Shown in pieces: positions 25,242 to 33,809 of a DNA stretch of 64,000 nt. The notes beneath the pieces were generated by a model. It was not told where the DNA came from. It did no database searches and saw only the letters and a list, made by a program, of their open reading frames with translations. Each line of letters begins with the position of its first letter. Position 1 is the first letter of the stretch. The stretch lies in NCBI GenBank assembly GCA_036265385.1, contig DATAPD010000008.1, positions 1-64,000 of the forward strand, written 5' to 3'. The stretch is from DATAPD01 sp036265385. GTDB taxonomy: Bacteria; Acidobacteriota; Terriglobia; Terriglobales; Acidobacteriaceae. The position numbers were made by a program, and so were the translations under genes.

Positions 25242-26084
25242 TTATTCCGGCCAGATTCCGAGTGCGGTCTTGCTGAGGATCTGAGTGCGTATCTCTTCAG
25301 TGAGCGGCAAGGCCCGGAAGTCGTCGAGGTTTTTCTTGATTTCGGGCACCGCGGGTCCAGGCCAGTCCGTGCCGAAGAGCGTTTTGGAGGCAATCTCGTC
25401 GAGGCGCGGGAAGTACTGGAGAAGCGTCTTCGGCGGAATACCGCTGATATCGAGAAACACATTCGGATGCCGCCGAATCAGGAAAAATGCGGTCTGCATC
25501 CACAAGGGACGGCCGCCGTGCGCCAGCAAGATCTTGAGCTTCGGGAAGTCAACGGCGACATCGTCGACGTACATGGGATCACCGTACTTGTTGCGCGCGC
25601 CTGGAAAGATAGATGTTCCAGTGTGGAACATCACGGGCACGCCGTTCGCCTCGGCTGCCCGGTAGATGATCTCAAGTTCTTTGACGCCGCTCAGGTAGTC
25701 ATTGGGAAAGAGAAGTTGGTGGGGCGGATGGATCTTGATCATGCGAATGCCGAGTTTGAGGATCTGTTCGACATCGGCGAGGATGTTGGACGTGTGACGC
25801 GGATGCAGACTGCCGCATGGAATCAGCCGGCGAGGATTCTCTTTTACATAATCGGCGACAAATTGATTTACACCGTTGGTGAATCCGATCACTTCCGGTG
25901 CAACATAATTGATGAGTACGGCGCGATCTAGGCCTGCTTCATCGAGATGTTTGAGAAATGATTTCGGAGAACGGCAGAACTCGGCAATCTGATCGAAGTT
26001 GGCGCGCTTCTTCTTCATCAACTCAAGCGCGTGAGGCTTGAACATCTCAAGCGGCTGGATATGGATGTGGCAGTCAGTGATCAA
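25242..26084 (-). CDS. Amidohydrolase family 2 (TIM-barrel) protein
   Basis: This 280-residue protein begins ITDCHIHIQP, the metal-binding HxH of amidohydrolase 2 enzymes, and has IHPPHQLLFP, GVPVMFHTGTSIFPG, ILAHGGRPLW and near the end LFGTDWPGP with the catalytic Asp. The family includes decarboxylases of aromatic acids (ACMSD-like) and lactonases. The start appears to be TTG at 26084. It lies just downstream of the molybdenum hydroxylase genes, which supports a role in ring-compound metabolism, but the substrate is unknown. Confidence 0.8.
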   Translation of the reverse strand: MITDCHIHIQPLEMFKPHALELMKKKRANFDQIAEFCRSPKSFLKHLDEAGLDRAVLINYVAPEVIGFTNGVNQFVADYVKENPRRLIPCGSLHPRHTSNILADVEQILKLGIRMIKIHPPHQLLFPNDYLSGVKELEIIYRAAEANGVPVMFHTGTSIFPGARNKYGDPMYVDDVAVDFPKLKILLAHGGRPLWMQTAFFLIRRHPNVFLDISGIPPKTLLQYFPRLDEIASKTLFGTDWPGPAVPEIKKNLDDFRALPLTEEIRTQILSKTALGIWPE

Positions 26085-26230
26085 AGGCAGTCGTTGGTCC
26101 TTGGTCGTAAGCTCTGTCTTGCGCTATCCGCGATCCGCTATCCGCAACATCCTACTCTGTGTCACGGCTCGGTCGCACCGGAGCGAGAGGACTTTTGAGC
26201 GAATGATGGTGAGTGACATCCAGCAAATGC

Positions 26231-27217
26231 CTAGCCACCACCTGTGACTTCCAGTAGCGCTCGCTTCGTGAATACGCGAATCATCTCGCGACGATACTCA
26301 GGGGTAAGAGCAGATGTCGTCAAGGGCTTGGCGGTTTTGGCAGCGAGAACCCCGACTTTGTCCGCGAGCTCCGCTGTAATGCTTTGTCCATTGAGCGCTT
26401 CTGCCGCTCCTTGCACCAAGAGCGGCGCGGGATTAACGGCGGTGATCGCAACGCGAGCGTCGGCGATGTGTGCGTTGGATCGCCTCATGACTAAGGCCAC
26501 ACCGGCAAGAGGATAATCGATGGAGCCGCGAACGCGCAGCTTCCGGTAAATGCCGTTGTATCCCGCTGACGATTGAGGAAGGAATATCCGAGTTAGGAGC
26601 TCATTCGAAGCAAGCTTGCGATAGTTGTCTCCGATTCCGGTGTAGAACTCGCTGAGCGGGAGGCGCTTAATGCCAGATGGTCCCGCGATTTCTACTTCGG
26701 CCTGAAGGCACAGTAAGGCGGGAGGGGTGTCTCCAGAGAACACTGCCCAGCATTTTGTTCCTCCGGGAGCTACGTGACAGAGGTCGCCGTCTTTCTTGAT
26801 GCAAAACCCGCATCCCTTACGCCATTGAAGAGACTGGTTGTACCAGAGGCAGCGAGTGTCGAGACATATGTTGCCGCCAATTGTCCCCATGTTGCGGAGG
26901 ACGGGTGATGCGACGGTTGCGGCGGCTTGCGTGAGTACGGGATAGTGCTTGCGTAAAAATGTGGACTGTTCAATCTCGCGCAGCGAGGTGAGCGCGCCGA
27001 TCTCCACACCCTCGCCAGCTTGCGTGTGGATGCCCCGCAGCTGTGAGAGGTGACGTACGTCCAAGATGTATTGCGGTTCGAACAACTTTTGCCGCATTGA
27101 AGGGATAAGGTCGGTGCCTCCGGCAAGCACGCGAATGCGGTCAGCGTGTTGCGATAACAGGCCGACTGCTTCCTCAATGCTGCGCGGCCGTAGAAGTTGG
27201 AACTCGGAGAGGCTCAA
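26231..27217 (-). CDS. Molybdenum hydroxylase FAD subunit, 4-hydroxybenzoyl-CoA reductase beta-like
   Basis: This 328-residue protein is the FAD-binding medium subunit of a xanthine-dehydrogenase-family enzyme (VLAGGTDLIPSMRQ, then TVASPVLRNMGTIGGNI). Between about residues 118 and 156 it carries six cysteines, including CLDTRC, CGFC and CHV, in the place where the 4-hydroxybenzoyl-CoA reductase beta subunit has its extra [4Fe-4S] loop. That points to reductive dehydroxylation or a related CoA-thioester reaction rather than purine oxidation. The start is TTG 27217, preceded by GGAGGAGCG and overlapping the stop of the large subunit (TTGA). Six Cys within 40 residues is not found in ordinary XdhB. 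Confidence 0.82.
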   Translation of the reverse strand: MSLSEFQLLRPRSIEEAVGLLSQHADRIRVLAGGTDLIPSMRQKLFEPQYILDVRHLSQLRGIHTQAGEGVEIGALTSLREIEQSTFLRKHYPVLTQAAATVASPVLRNMGTIGGNICLDTRCLWYNQSLQWRKGCGFCIKKDGDLCHVAPGGTKCWAVFSGDTPPALLCLQAEVEIAGPSGIKRLPLSEFYTGIGDNYRKLASNELLTRIFLPQSSAGYNGIYRKLRVRGSIDYPLAGVALVMRRSNAHIADARVAITAVNPAPLLVQGAAEALNGQSITAELADKVGVLAAKTAKPLTTSALTPEYRREMIRVFTKRALLEVTGGG

Positions 27218-29799
27218 TCCGCTCCTCCCTCGGCATGGATCGTGCGTCGCGCGGGATCCAGTGCATGGCGTTCCGGACCTTTTCCTTTGAACCACAAAGC
27301 ACCCCCGTGCTCGCGGAAGCGGACGGGAGATGTTGGATCCACACCTTCGGTCAGGTTCAAAGACTTCGCGCTCTTCTTGGTGCGGAGTGCTGCGAGAACA
27401 CGTTCAGGCGTGAACGGACACTCATGCAACCGAACGCCGACTGCATCGTAGATGGCGTTCGAGATGGCAGGAATTGTAGCTGCGAGAGAACCTTCGCTCG
27501 ACTCTTTAGCGCCGAAGGGGCCTTCCGGGTCGATGCTCTCGACGATGATTGCTTCCACTTCGGGTGACTCGACAGAGGAGGGACTGCGGTATTCGAGTAG
27601 GCCCGGATTCATGAGCATGCCATTTTTCCAGACCATCTCTTCAGTGAGAGCCTGCCCCATGCCCATCCAGACAGAGCCGATGACCTGGCCTTCGACCGAT
27701 ACTGGGTTGAGAGCGCGTCCGCAGTCGTGGGCAGCCCAAACTTTGTGGACAGTTACTTCGCCCGTGTCTTCATCGACGGTAACCTCAGCAACTTGTGCGG
27801 AATAGGAGTAAGCGGGAGAGGGTCCAACGCCCGCACCCTTGTGTTTCCCGCCCCGCGCTTCCGGCGGAGGCGCGTACGAACCTGTTCCGGTGAGCGCGCC
27901 GTGAAAATCAATAGCAGCAACGACTGCCTCTTCGAAACTCATAGAGTCTTTCGGGCCTTCGTCTTTTCGCTTTTGCTGAAGTGATCCGCGAAGGATCTGG
28001 CCCTCGACGCGGCCAGAGACAGAGGGTTGAGTCGACAACGCGGACGCCACAAGGGCATCGGTTGTGATGGAGGACTTTTTCACGCTGTCGTCGCGGAACG
28101 CAAGGTCTTCCGGAGCACAGCCCATCTTTTTCGCAGCTGCGGCTGCGATTTGTTTCTTTACTTCTTCGGCAGCACGTAAAGTTGCGTTGCCGTTCATGAA
28201 GGTGACGCGGCTCGAATAAGAGCCAATGTCGATGGGGGTGAGGTCGGTGTCGGCAGCCACAACGTGCACGCGGCTCAAGGAGCATCCGAGAACTTCAGCG
28301 GTAACTTGAGCGACCATAGTGTCTGAGCCCTGGCCAATGTCGGAGGCGCCCGTGTAGACGACGACTCCGCCGTCACGGTCGATCTTGATGTTCACAGTCG
28401 AGTGCGGCATGTCCGAGCGAATGATGGAATTCGCCGCGCCGCTCACGTAGTGACTGCACGCAATGCCGAGGCCACGGTTCTTGGGTAATTTCCCTTTTCG
28501 CTCCGTCCATTTTGCACGCGTGACAACTTGGTCGATGCATTCTGGCAAGCCGTAGCTCTGGACTCGCAGGCCATTAATTGTGATGCAGGGCGGTTGGAGC
28601 AGATTACGACGGCGAATTTCCGCGGGATCCAGTTTGAGGTGCGCTGCAATTTCATCCAGCTGCGATTCGAAGGCGAAGCGCACATTGACTGTACCGTGGC
28701 CGCGCATAGCCCCGCAGGCAGGCTTGTTCGTCAGTACGCGATAGCCGTCGTACTGGATGTTGGGAATGTCATAAAGCGCTCCGAGAAGCGCACCCGAGTA
28801 AAGAATCGTAACCACTCCGTAGGAGCAGTAGGCGCCGCCATCTTGCACGACGCGAGCTTTCACTGCGGTGATACGACCGTCGTTTTTAACTGCGGTTTTC
28901 AGATCAACAATCGTGCGGGGACGGCCACGATGCGCCCAGAAGACTTCCTCACGTGTGTAGGTGATTTTGACCGGTGCTTTCGCCTTGCGGGCGGCAATCG
29001 CGGCAATGATCTCGAGCGGAATGACTTCACTTTTGCCCCCGAAGCCTCCACCGACGAGCGGCTTGATGACGCGGATCTGCTGCATCGGCATTTCGAGGAC
29101 GAGCGATAGCTTGTGCTGCAGGTAGTAAGGCACCTGCGTAGACGACCACACGATAAGACGACCCGGCTTGCCGGTATGGGGGTCCAATTCGAATGAAGCG
29201 AGGGTCGAGTGCGGCTCCATGGCCGCATGAGTCACTTCGTTGGCGAGAAAGCGGCCTTCCGCTACGTAATCGGCTTCCGCGAATGCTTTCTCAGGATCGC
29301 CGAAGGCGTGGTGATAATCTTTCTCGACATTGTGTGGCTTGTTGTCATGGATGAGGTCGGTCTCGGCCCGCATGCTCTCTTCGGGATCGAAGTAGGCGGG
29401 CAGCAGCTCGTATTCGACGTCGACGAGCTCAAGCGCCTTTTCAGCAATGGATTCTGAAACAGCAACGACGCAGGCAACGTTGTCGCCCACATAGCGGACT
29501 TTATCGAGAGCGAGAGCGTGTTCGTCGTGTCCAACGGGAAGAATGCCGAAAGGATTAGGTGCGTCGGGGCCGATGACTACTGCGATGACGCCCTCCAATG
29601 CTTCCGCGCGAGATGTGTCGATGCTTTTGATACGGGCATGCGGGTAAGGCGAATGCAGGATTTTGCCGATCAGCATGCCGGGGAGCGAAAGGTCGTCCGC
29701 GTATTTGCCTGCGCCGGTGGTCTTCTCGGCGGCATCGATCATGGCAACGGATTTACCGATGGTGGAGAAAGTCGTTGTTGGTCGTCGGTTGTCGGTCAT
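27214..29799 (-). CDS. Molybdenum hydroxylase large subunit (molybdopterin-binding)
   Basis: This 861-residue protein is the molybdenum-cofactor subunit of the xanthine dehydrogenase/4-hydroxybenzoyl-CoA reductase family. Visible motifs are GKSVAMIDAAEKTTGAGKYA at the start, GGGFGGKSEV and GAMRGHGTVNVRFAFESQ for cofactor binding, and FGAKESSEGSL holding the catalytic Glu near the end. It is longer than typical HcrA or CoxL (about 770-800 residues) because of an added stretch near 590-660. The first nine codons (TDNRRPTTT) are encoded by a spacer microrepeat, so the exact start is uncertain. It forms an operon with the FAD and iron-sulfur subunits. Confidence 0.88.
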   Translation of the reverse strand: MTDNRRPTTTFSTIGKSVAMIDAAEKTTGAGKYADDLSLPGMLIGKILHSPYPHARIKSIDTSRAEALEGVIAVVIGPDAPNPFGILPVGHDEHALALDKVRYVGDNVACVVAVSESIAEKALELVDVEYELLPAYFDPEESMRAETDLIHDNKPHNVEKDYHHAFGDPEKAFAEADYVAEGRFLANEVTHAAMEPHSTLASFELDPHTGKPGRLIVWSSTQVPYYLQHKLSLVLEMPMQQIRVIKPLVGGGFGGKSEVIPLEIIAAIAARKAKAPVKITYTREEVFWAHRGRPRTIVDLKTAVKNDGRITAVKARVVQDGGAYCSYGVVTILYSGALLGALYDIPNIQYDGYRVLTNKPACGAMRGHGTVNVRFAFESQLDEIAAHLKLDPAEIRRRNLLQPPCITINGLRVQSYGLPECIDQVVTRAKWTERKGKLPKNRGLGIACSHYVSGAANSIIRSDMPHSTVNIKIDRDGGVVVYTGASDIGQGSDTMVAQVTAEVLGCSLSRVHVVAADTDLTPIDIGSYSSRVTFMNGNATLRAAEEVKKQIAAAAAKKMGCAPEDLAFRDDSVKKSSITTDALVASALSTQPSVSGRVEGQILRGSLQQKRKDEGPKDSMSFEEAVVAAIDFHGALTGTGSYAPPPEARGGKHKGAGVGPSPAYSYSAQVAEVTVDEDTGEVTVHKVWAAHDCGRALNPVSVEGQVIGSVWMGMGQALTEEMVWKNGMLMNPGLLEYRSPSSVESPEVEAIIVESIDPEGPFGAKESSEGSLAATIPAISNAIYDAVGVRLHECPFTPERVLAALRTKKSAKSLNLTEGVDPTSPVRFREHGGALWFKGKGPERHALDPARRTIHAEGGAD

Positions 29800-29828
29800 C
29801 AGTTCTCAGTTCCCGTTGGCAGAGAGAA

Positions 29829-29882
29829 AACAGATTCCTCTCTCATCCTCGCTTTCGCTCTGGATGGTTCGGAATGACAAAT
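29829..29882 (+). repeat. Dispersed intergenic repeat, copy 1
   Basis: About 54 bases starting AACAGATTCCTC and ending GGAATGACAAAT match a 55-base stretch at 36195 with one gap and scattered substitutions. It lies between the large and iron-sulfur subunit genes. Confidence 0.6.
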
Positions 29883-29899
29883 TTCGAAAAGACACCGTA

Positions 29900-30388
29900 C
29901 TACATGCTTGCTAAGCCCTTCTTCTCGGCGTCGATTGCGGCTTTGATCGCCTGGTACATCTGTGTGTATCCGGTGCAGCGGCAGAGATTGCTCGAAAGTG
30001 CGCTTCGAATGTCTTCGTCCTTGGGGTCAGGATTTTCCGCGAGCAGGTGTTTCACGGTGATGATGAACCCGGGAGTGCAGTATCCACATTGCGCGCCACC
30101 CCAGTCGCCATAGGCCTTCTGAATTGCCGCGAGACTGCCGTGCTCACTGATCCCCTCGATCGTGGTGATGGATTGTCCTTCGCAAGATGCCGCCAGCAGC
30201 GTGCAGGAAAGCATGGGCGTACCGTCAACCATCACGGTGCAAGCGCCACACGAGGAGTCGTCACAGCCGCGTTTCGAGCCGGTGAGGCCCAGGTCAACGC
30301 GGAGTACGTCGAGCAACAGAGCGTTCGGCTCGCTAGCGAGTTCGTGTGTGCGGCCGTTGATGGTCAGTTCCAGGAGTTGTTTCTTCAT
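29900..30388 (-). CDS. Molybdenum hydroxylase [2Fe-2S] subunit
   Basis: This 162-residue protein has both cluster sites of the small subunit: plant-ferredoxin type GCDDSSCGACTVMVDG with a distal Cys (PMLSC), and the helical-domain site GAQCGYCTPGFI plus LCRCTGY. Length and order match XdhC/HcrC/CoxS proteins. It passes electrons between the molybdenum site and the FAD subunit. It is the first gene of the three-subunit set, transcribed ahead of the large subunit with a 100-base gap that holds the dispersed repeat. Confidence 0.92.
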   Translation of the reverse strand: MKKQLLELTINGRTHELASEPNALLLDVLRVDLGLTGSKRGCDDSSCGACTVMVDGTPMLSCTLLAASCEGQSITTIEGISEHGSLAAIQKAYGDWGGAQCGYCTPGFIITVKHLLAENPDPKDEDIRSALSSNLCRCTGYTQMYQAIKAAIDAEKKGLASM

Positions 30389-30422
30389 CTCAGTACTCGG
30401 GATTCATAGTCGAGAGCAAGCG

Positions 30423-30875
30423 TTAAAGCTTCCCTGCTTCTGACAATGCTGCTTTCGTCTTTATTGATCCGGCGCAGATTTCACCTTCCTCAACCCCGTC
30501 GAGCCACTCGCGGAGTTCACGGGTGCGCTCGGTTACCATTTTGGTCAGTTTTCCCGCTCGACATTGCGGATAGATAGTGCCGTAGTAATTCGCGTCTGCA
30601 GAGTGAGGAAAAATCGCATCCAGTTCCGCTTCACGGACCCTCAGCCAAGCCCGCTGGGACGCTCGCAATTTTGCGATGAACGATGCATCTTCGGCATATC
30701 TCTTCAGAACAGCCTGATATGTCCGGTTCAGTTCTTTGTCCGCCGTCTGAAAACTTGTTCCGGCGCAGGCGTTCATCTCGGTCTGCGTTTTGGCGGCTGC
30801 ACAGTCCGGAGTCGTCTGGGCATGGGCCACAATAGGCGCGACCGCAAGAACCAGACCGAGGAGCCACTTGTTCAT
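30423..30875 (-). CDS. Secreted LprI-like (DUF1311) protein
   Basis: This 150-residue protein has a signal peptide (LLGLVLAVAPIVAHA) and the LprI/DUF1311 pattern: DCAAAKTQTEMNACAG, LNRTYQAVLKRY, LRASQRAWLRVREAELDAIF, and a late Cys pair. LprI of Mycobacterium is a lysozyme inhibitor; other members are of unknown role in the periplasm. AGGAG five bases before ATG 30875 fixes the start and rejects the longer frame. It lies 8 bases after the rhodanese gene. Confidence 0.75.
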   Translation of the reverse strand: MNKWLLGLVLAVAPIVAHAQTTPDCAAAKTQTEMNACAGTSFQTADKELNRTYQAVLKRYAEDASFIAKLRASQRAWLRVREAELDAIFPHSADANYYGTIYPQCRAGKLTKMVTERTRELREWLDGVEEGEICAGSIKTKAALSEAGKL

Positions 30876-30883
30876 GAACACTC

Positions 30884-31216
30884 CTAGTAGATCGGGATTT
30901 TGGGATCGACCGTGCGGGCCCATCCGTCGATGCCGCCACGCATCGATTGCACCTTTCCAAAACCCTGCTGGCGTAGCCAGTTGGTGACGCTCAACGACCG
31001 CATCCCGTGATGACACACCACGATGATGTGTTCGTCTGGATCCAGTTCCTGCACCCGAACAGGAACCTCACCCATTGGAATGTGCTTCGATCCTTCGATG
31101 CTGGCCTTCTCGAATTCCCACGGCTCACGGACGTCCAGAAGCGTGAAAGTCTCTCCGCGCTTCTTTAGTGCATTTACCTGCCCTACGCTGATTTCGAAGT
31201 CCATTTGAGAGTTCAC
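30884..31216 (-). CDS. Single-domain rhodanese-like protein
   Basis: This 110-residue protein is one rhodanese domain: LLDVREPWEFEKASIEGSKH, then IIVVCHHGMRSLSVTNWLRQ, where the active-site Cys begins the loop CHHGMRS, and finally MRGGIDGWARTVDP. Such proteins transfer sulfur or sense redox state. The start is either GTG 31216 or ATG 31204. It is in a run of minus-strand genes with the LprI-like gene and may be co-transcribed. Confidence 0.85.
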   Translation of the reverse strand: MNSQMDFEISVGQVNALKKRGETFTLLDVREPWEFEKASIEGSKHIPMGEVPVRVQELDPDEHIIVVCHHGMRSLSVTNWLRQQGFGKVQSMRGGIDGWARTVDPKIPIY

Positions 31217-31291
31217 AGTGAAAGTTCAAACTTCCCATCGATGCAATTCGGTGGAAGACTAACGGCGAACAAATCAGTGCATGCCGAAAGA

Positions 31292-31705
31292 TCAGGCCTC
31301 CGACACCAGGGAGTGGAACACAGTGCTTAAGCTGACAAGAGCGGCTAGTGCCCACACGATAGCGGATGCAACACGCAAGTGCCGGACATCGTTTGGTGTG
31401 GCGCGACTCCAAACAGCCACAATAAAACCCATCGTGAAATTCGCGAATACCAGCGCAAAAAAAGCGCGCTCACGCCAACAATGGACTTCAAAAATCAGAC
31501 CACCCGCTAAAACAACCCAGACCGCATACGTAATGATGGTCCAGTAATCGTGCGGCCAATCAAACTCTCCGCTTTGAACGTGGCTGTACGAGAGGCGCGC
31601 GAAATACAAGCAAGCTAAAGCGGCCACTACTCCCCACAATCGAGTGCCGCACATGAGGTGGGCAGACTTCTTCCGCACTGAAGGGACGACTACCTCGCTC
31701 TCCAC
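31292..31705 (-). CDS. Four-helix membrane protein
   Basis: This 137-residue protein has four hydrophobic segments (LWGVVAALACLYFARL, WTIITYAVWVVLAGGLIF, AFFALVFANFTMGFIVAVW, VASAIVWALAALVSLSTVF). The N-terminus is charged. It probably starts at GTG 31705, overlapping the preceding hydratase gene by 16 bases, so it belongs to that transcript. No family recognised. Confidence 0.6.
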   Translation of the reverse strand: MESEVVVPSVRKKSAHLMCGTRLWGVVAALACLYFARLSYSHVQSGEFDWPHDYWTIITYAVWVVLAGGLIFEVHCWRERAFFALVFANFTMGFIVAVWSRATPNDVRHLRVASAIVWALAALVSLSTVFHSLVSEA

Positions 31706-32466
31706 CGTGATTCCCTCTTTTCGAGAAATGCCCGGATGCCTTCAACAGCATCTTCGGTCTTCATCAATTCTTCAAGATAAACCTTTTCGGCCCGGGCAAG
31801 GCCCTTATCGAAATGCATGGAGTCCCAGGCGTAAATGGCTTTCTTGGTTACGGAGAGCGCGACCGGACTGAGGCACTTCAGATGCTCGAGCGTTTCGCCA
31901 ACAAGTGCGGGTACTTCGTCAGCGATGGCGGACTTATTCGCAAGGCCTATCGCCACGGCTTCGTCGCCGGAGATCGTACGTCCGGTGAGGATGAGCTCTG
32001 TGGCTTTTTTCTGACCGATGAGCGCGGCCAACGCGGTGCATGCAACCGGCGGGTAACATCCAAGCTTGATCTCAGGAAAGCCCCAGCTGGCGTCGCGAGA
32101 GGTGAATACGATGTCGCAGACGACCGCCAACTCGGCGCCTCCACCAAGACACGCGCCGTGAACGGCTGCGATCGTCACTTTCCTGGTGGCGACTAATGCT
32201 TTGATGACGCCGTGAAATTTCTCGAGCATCGTATTGACTTTTTCAGGGGTGTGGGCGGCAACGTCGACTCCAGCAGAGAATGCTTTGCCTTTCGCGCCGA
32301 AAACGATGGTAGAAACGTCGGTTCGCGTGTCGATCTCCGTGAGAGCAACGGACAACTCCTCCATCATCGGAATATCGATGACGTTGAGGGGTGGATTGTC
32401 GAGCGTGATTCGGGCAACAGGCGGCTCGACCGCCAATGAAAGGCGGGTTGTAGCGGAAACCGTCAT
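31690..32466 (-). CDS. Enoyl-CoA hydratase/isomerase family, dienoyl-CoA hydratase-like
   Basis: This 258-residue crotonase-fold protein shows the N-terminal PPLNVIDIPMMEEL, which I associate with cyclohexa-1,5-diene-1-carbonyl-CoA hydratases. It also has the oxyanion-hole regions FSAGVDVAAH and HGACLGGGAELAVVCDIVF and FPEIKLGCYPP. It acts on an acyl-CoA. Together with the hydroxybenzoyl-CoA-reductase-like enzyme and the BoxB-like oxygenase next door, an aromatic-derived CoA ester is a sensible substrate, but this is inference. Confidence 0.78.
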   Translation of the reverse strand: MTVSATTRLSLAVEPPVARITLDNPPLNVIDIPMMEELSVALTEIDTRTDVSTIVFGAKGKAFSAGVDVAAHTPEKVNTMLEKFHGVIKALVATRKVTIAAVHGACLGGGAELAVVCDIVFTSRDASWGFPEIKLGCYPPVACTALAALIGQKKATELILTGRTISGDEAVAIGLANKSAIADEVPALVGETLEHLKCLSPVALSVTKKAIYAWDSMHFDKGLARAEKVYLEELMKTEDAVEGIRAFLEKRESRWRAR

Positions 32467-32512
32467 CTATCGTTTATTGTCAGCGACCTTTTCGTTCGCA
32501 TACTGGACTCTT

Positions 32513-33688
32513 TCAGATGTTAATCGCGGACTTCCGCGGTTCCCCTATAGTCGACAGCGGATCGCGCGCGCCCTCTTTTTCTTTGATCCACTTCTTTTCG
32601 TTGGCAATGATGTCGAGCAGTAATTTCTTGTCTGCGGCTGTCGGCATGTACTCGTTCAGGTGCTCTTCGTAGTTTCGATCGTCAATTGCTTCGCCGGTTT
32701 TCGCATGGAATTTCTGCCCGGCATACTTGCCGATTGCGCGATTGAATTTGATATGAGGCGCGTAGAGCTTCGGTTCTCCTGCGCGCAACACGGAATTCAA
32801 ACGTTCGACTAGTCCCGCGACTTCGTTGTGATAGAGCATGCGATTGTAATCATTGAGGTCGTTCAAATCGGGGGAGTCAGGATTTTGAGGCTCATCGTAA
32901 CGTCCCTTAATGCCCCACACGTATGCCCAATGCGCCGACGATGAATGATCCGTACCGAACAGATCGTGCGAGCATGAGATCCACTTGTTGAGATATTTCT
33001 GGATCAGCCAGGCTGGCACAACCCCAGCCTCTACAATGCGGCGGAGACCGTCGTTTCCAGTACCCATATGGAACGCTTCTTCGCGAAGCATGTAGGACAT
33101 GGAGCGTCCAAGGGGCGCAAAGGCCGAGTACTTCAGCATCTGGAGCTGAAATTTGCCATCGCGGTCGACGAAGTCTGTGTACGTAAAGAAGTCCATCCAG
33201 TTGTCGACATCAACATTGAATGCACCCAGCAGGCGCTGGTTTTCGAAGGCGCGGCGCTCGAGCATCTTCTGGGCTTCTACCTTGCCGGAGTAGCCGAAGT
33301 GGTCCATGAGAAGAGCGCACATCTGCCAACCGTGGCGCATCTCTTCGATCATGACGCGGGTGAGAGCGCGGCGGTCCCAATCTGTGGGCGCAGTTTCAAA
33401 TAGATGGCGCTGCTGCTCGACGGACGCAAACTCGGTATCGCCCTGGTAAACGATCATGTTGATGAGCGCATCGCGCATCTGCTGAGTGGGGACCTGGCGA
33501 AGGTTTTCCCACTTGCGTCGTCCTTTGAACGAGCCGAATTGGATTTCTTCTGTTTCGATTGCGCCGTAAAGCGTATCGAACTTGAAAGCTTCGATGTCCG
33601 CCGTGTTGACTCCGATTTCCGTGCGCCAGTCGTTGAATAGGCCGACCCAATCGCTGAAGGTTCCGATTTTTGCTACTTTGCCTGGCAT
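32513..33688 (-). CDS. Di-iron oxygenase, BoxB/PaaA-like
   Basis: This 391-residue protein has the ferritin-like di-iron ligands of the phenylacetyl-CoA/benzoyl-CoA epoxidase family: GDTE (E86) in VYQGDTEFASVEQQRHL, EEMRHGWQM (E116, H119), FTYTDFVDRDGKFQ (D172/D175) and EEAFHMG (E204, H207). The segment QGDTExASVEQQRHL is particularly close to BoxB, the benzoyl-CoA 2,3-epoxidase, but the protein is shorter than BoxB (about 470 residues) and longer than PaaA. It should insert oxygen into an aromatic-type CoA ester. No BoxA reductase or PaaB/C partners are seen nearby. Confidence 0.72.
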   Translation of the reverse strand: MPGKVAKIGTFSDWVGLFNDWRTEIGVNTADIEAFKFDTLYGAIETEEIQFGSFKGRRKWENLRQVPTQQMRDALINMIVYQGDTEFASVEQQRHLFETAPTDWDRRALTRVMIEEMRHGWQMCALLMDHFGYSGKVEAQKMLERRAFENQRLLGAFNVDVDNWMDFFTYTDFVDRDGKFQLQMLKYSAFAPLGRSMSYMLREEAFHMGTGNDGLRRIVEAGVVPAWLIQKYLNKWISCSHDLFGTDHSSSAHWAYVWGIKGRYDEPQNPDSPDLNDLNDYNRMLYHNEVAGLVERLNSVLRAGEPKLYAPHIKFNRAIGKYAGQKFHAKTGEAIDDRNYEEHLNEYMPTAADKKLLLDIIANEKKWIKEKEGARDPLSTIGEPRKSAINI

Positions 33689-33730
33689 GTATCAAGTCCT
33701 CACTTCTGTGTACTGCTTTCTCTCTCCAGT

Positions 33731-33764
33731 ACTTAGCAATTAGCAATTAGCAGTTAGTGCTTAG
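33731..33764. repeat. AT-rich microrepeat in spacer
   Basis: Short units TTAGCAATTAGCAATTAG and CAGTTAGTGCTTAG follow one another between the oxygenase and dehydrogenase genes; related words (GACTAACGACTAAACGCTAAG) occur at 33794-33814. No coding sense. Confidence 0.5.
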
Positions 33765-33809
33765 CCAGCAACGGTGGTGCATCGCGAAGCCAAGACTAAC
33801 GACTAAACG